NCBI RefSeq assembly: GCF_932526225.1
Contig: NC_064044.1
Coordinates: forward strand, 16,330,453-16,394,452
DNA: 64,000 nucleotides
DNA from: Nematostella vectensis
Lineage: Eukaryota; Cnidaria; Anthozoa; Actiniaria; Edwardsiidae
Reading direction: 5' to 3'
The translations under genes were made by a program, and so were the position numbers. The notes below the pieces were generated by a model. It saw only the letters and a list, made by a program, of their open reading frames with translations. It had not been told where the DNA came from and ran no database searches. Shown here in pieces: positions 61,870 to 64,000 of this stretch (positions are counted from its first letter, which is position 1; each line of letters begins with the position of its first letter).

Positions 61870-64000
61870 ATCAAGCTAGCTCAAGAAATGGCCGCCGATT
61901 TTCGAACGTTTTATACGGGCTTTATTGTCACTTTTTACACCTTTCCTTTTGGAGTTTTGAGATAATTTTCTCACCAAGAGTATATCAAACGATGCTCTTT
62001 CTAATAATTGTAGCGAGAAGGCGTAATATTGATGTGAATTTTCGTCATACGGCCCCTTAAAGTGCTGACTGCTTTAGCCTCATACAGCTTACTTCAAGAC
62101 GTAATTAAATGTGCTCTGGACACTCATGAATGGACTCGAGGTATTTACCTTGATTGCTTAATCTATTTTGAAGTGGAAGTAGTTTGAAACAATTGATGAA
62201 AATCGTCTCCTACAAATCGCTTTGTCGATTAATCTACTTTACATTGGACACTTGACCGGCTACCCTAAGATGAATTTTATTTTCTTACTATAAAATATCT
62301 TGATCTCTCTCATTGAATCTCATCATTTTAACCATGTCGATTTTAATAAAGTACAGCATAGGTGTTGTAAGTCATGTAAGTGTAAATCTATGAAAATTAT
62401 TTTGATACTTTGTTGCTTCCTTTAGATAAGCTTAAGGTTTTTTATTTCCCTGAAATACCTTTATCCCTCATTGAATGTCATTTTATTTTTATGGAACATT
62501 TCAATAATATCTTGAGATTTGTAATATTTTTGTAGTGTTGTTGATCTTGTAAATATGTTTATGCTCTATAAATTTCAATCAAGTCTGGATATTCTATAGC
62601 CCTCCCATTTGACTTCAAAATAAATAAATGTTGTTGTTTACTTGTAACTTACATAAATAAAATAATAAATTTCAATAAAATTATATTGTTAATACAATAG
62701 GACTTAATTTTATAAATTTACCCCTAAGTGATAGCACATTGAGGGCAGTGAACCAAAGAAATGTTTAAGAAATAACAATTTTAAAACACATTCTCAGCTT
62801 TCCTTAATCTTATTTTGGTGCTAACTCTGATGTGGGGATAGTATTGAAAGATAGGACAATCAGCCCTGTCTACTTTCCTGGAGCACACCTCGAGTCCACC
62901 CCACACCTGAAGAGATAATGCTCTTACCTTTCTTGCCCCAATCAGTGTTGTGATATGGCATTTACAATAAAAAACAACATTATATATATTTTTTATTATA
63001 TCCAAAGTAGGCAGTAAAATCTTTGTCATACATGTCACACAAACAAGTTGCAGATCTCAGGTATCCCAGTCAACCTTGCTCGCAGGGTCTAGTTTACTAT
63101 TAAAAAAGACGTTTATCAAAAATTGATTTATATTACTTAAATCTAATCAATTCTGTTACACAAATTATCCTTTTAAGAGAAATTTAGCTAATTTAATTTT
63201 AACTCTTGCCTAGTGCTCTCCCGGGTTGAGGTGGAGAATTTCTTATTGACACATGTTGTCCCTACCCTGGGTTTAGCATTGATACATGAGCTTTGCTTCA
63301 TGCATTATAACTTTGGAGTGGGTATTTTTTTTCTGAAATGCTTCCAGATAATTCACGTTTTATCATCCAACTTCTATGTCTGAGTCCATTCCGCATGTCC
63401 AAGTACGCGTTGAGTACCTATTTTTTAAGTATAGTATAGTGATATATTCCTCCTGTATAGTAGTTGTTTTTTCATAGAAGCTATTATCATATGAATGGCT
63501 GATGGTATTATTGCATTGGTTATACTTATCCTTCTAGTTCATACACTGTACATAAGTGGTTGCCCAGTTGTCAGGGTATTTATTAATCATTAACCATGTA
63601 TATATACTTTATATAAGCACTGGTATAAGTATAAGTTGCACAACCTCCCAGAATGGATTTTTTCGAAGTGTGCGTTTTTCATTGTTTGTTTTGAAATAGT
63701 ACTACATGGATCTGAGTGTGACGTAATATGTTCTAAGATCAATATGTCAAGGGAATTCCTTAAAACCCTACAATTACAATTGTTTTTCAGTTGTTTTGAA
63801 GTGTAGAAATACTTGAATTCTAATAAAGACCGCAGAGATCCAGTAAGAGTTAGTTCAGGTTATTTTAAATTGTTTTCATTGATGTAACTATAATACACTT
63901 TCCATATTACAAAATTGTGAGTGTGTTGTGTGGGTTGGTTGTTTGTGTGTTTGGGTATGTGTCTGATTTGCATGGCAATTGAATATGGAATAATAATATA
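61870..64000. other. AT-rich region without a supported gene
   Basis: No convincing ORF or exon. A GATAGCACATTGAGGGCAGTG string near 62735 resembles one near 52020 (GATAGCACATTGGGTGTGG), pointing to a dispersed repeat. The last 30 bases, GCATGGCAATTGAATATGG and ATAATAATATA, resemble the 3' end of the LINE at 38080-38097, so a LINE tail may lie at the edge. Confidence 0.5.

Overview
The window is from a repeat-rich invertebrate metazoan nuclear genome. The AT-rich composition, GT-AG introns, a C2H2 zinc-finger gene, and the mix of Ginger, Helentron-type Helitron (with endonuclease and RPA genes), Polinton/Maverick, CR1-like LINE, Ty3/gypsy, hAT-like MITE and tRNA-SINE elements suggest a cnidarian (anthozoan-like). 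That assignment is an inference.

Layout: (1) 1-2.2 kb: short tandem repeats and a C2H2 zinc-finger gene on the + strand. Its three exons join in frame, and its middle splice acceptor lies in a 52-bp tandem repeat. (2) 5.35-24.07 kb, minus strand: the complete gene for eIF2B delta (EIF2B4). All 14 coding exons (542 codons) could be placed with GT-AG borders and consistent phases. Its introns hold an 18-bp satellite, a TATGG satellite, a 2.8-kb 33-bp satellite, several MITEs, a LINE fragment and a complete Ginger DNA transposon (16741-19590) with a 4-bp target duplication. (3) 24.1-27.1 kb: intergenic, with inverted and tandem repeats and one weak exon candidate.

(4) 27.2-49.5 kb: a nest of elements. 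A decayed Helentron (Rep with a broken HUH motif, PIF1-type helicase, AP-endonuclease-like domain and a separate RPA-like OB-fold gene) is split between Rep and helicase by a Polinton at 30402-43624. The Polinton has about 200-bp terminal inverted repeats, AG...CT ends and a perfect 6-bp target duplication, AGCACC. Nearly all its recognisable genes run on the minus strand: two minor-capsid/penton paralogues, a basic 228-aa protein, the hexon-like major capsid protein, an adenain-like protease, the packaging ATPase, a PLA2-domain protein, a basic core-like protein, a small conserved protein, and a RING-finger protein. Although both ends are present, no protein-primed DNA polymerase B and no integrase are visible. 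Two 5'-truncated CR1-like LINEs have inserted into it, one with a 1-kb TATC-type satellite on its 3' end. Most capsid genes carry frameshifts or stops, so this is a fossil copy. A hAT-like MITE sits in the Helentron RPA gene.

(5) 49.5-56.2 kb: a tRNA-derived SINE, dispersed repeats and a hAT-like MITE with 8-bp target duplication, with no convincing gene. (6) 56263-61655: a complete, apparently young Ty3/gypsy retrotransposon on the minus strand, with 264-bp LTRs differing at one visible position, TTTTC target duplication, and one open 1595-codon gag-pol. (7) 61.66-64 kb: AT-rich sequence without a supported gene.

The only ordinary cellular genes are EIF2B4 and the zinc-finger gene; the rest is layered mobile DNA whose order of arrival can be read from the nesting: Helentron, then Polinton, then LINEs, with the MITE in RPA also after the Helentron.
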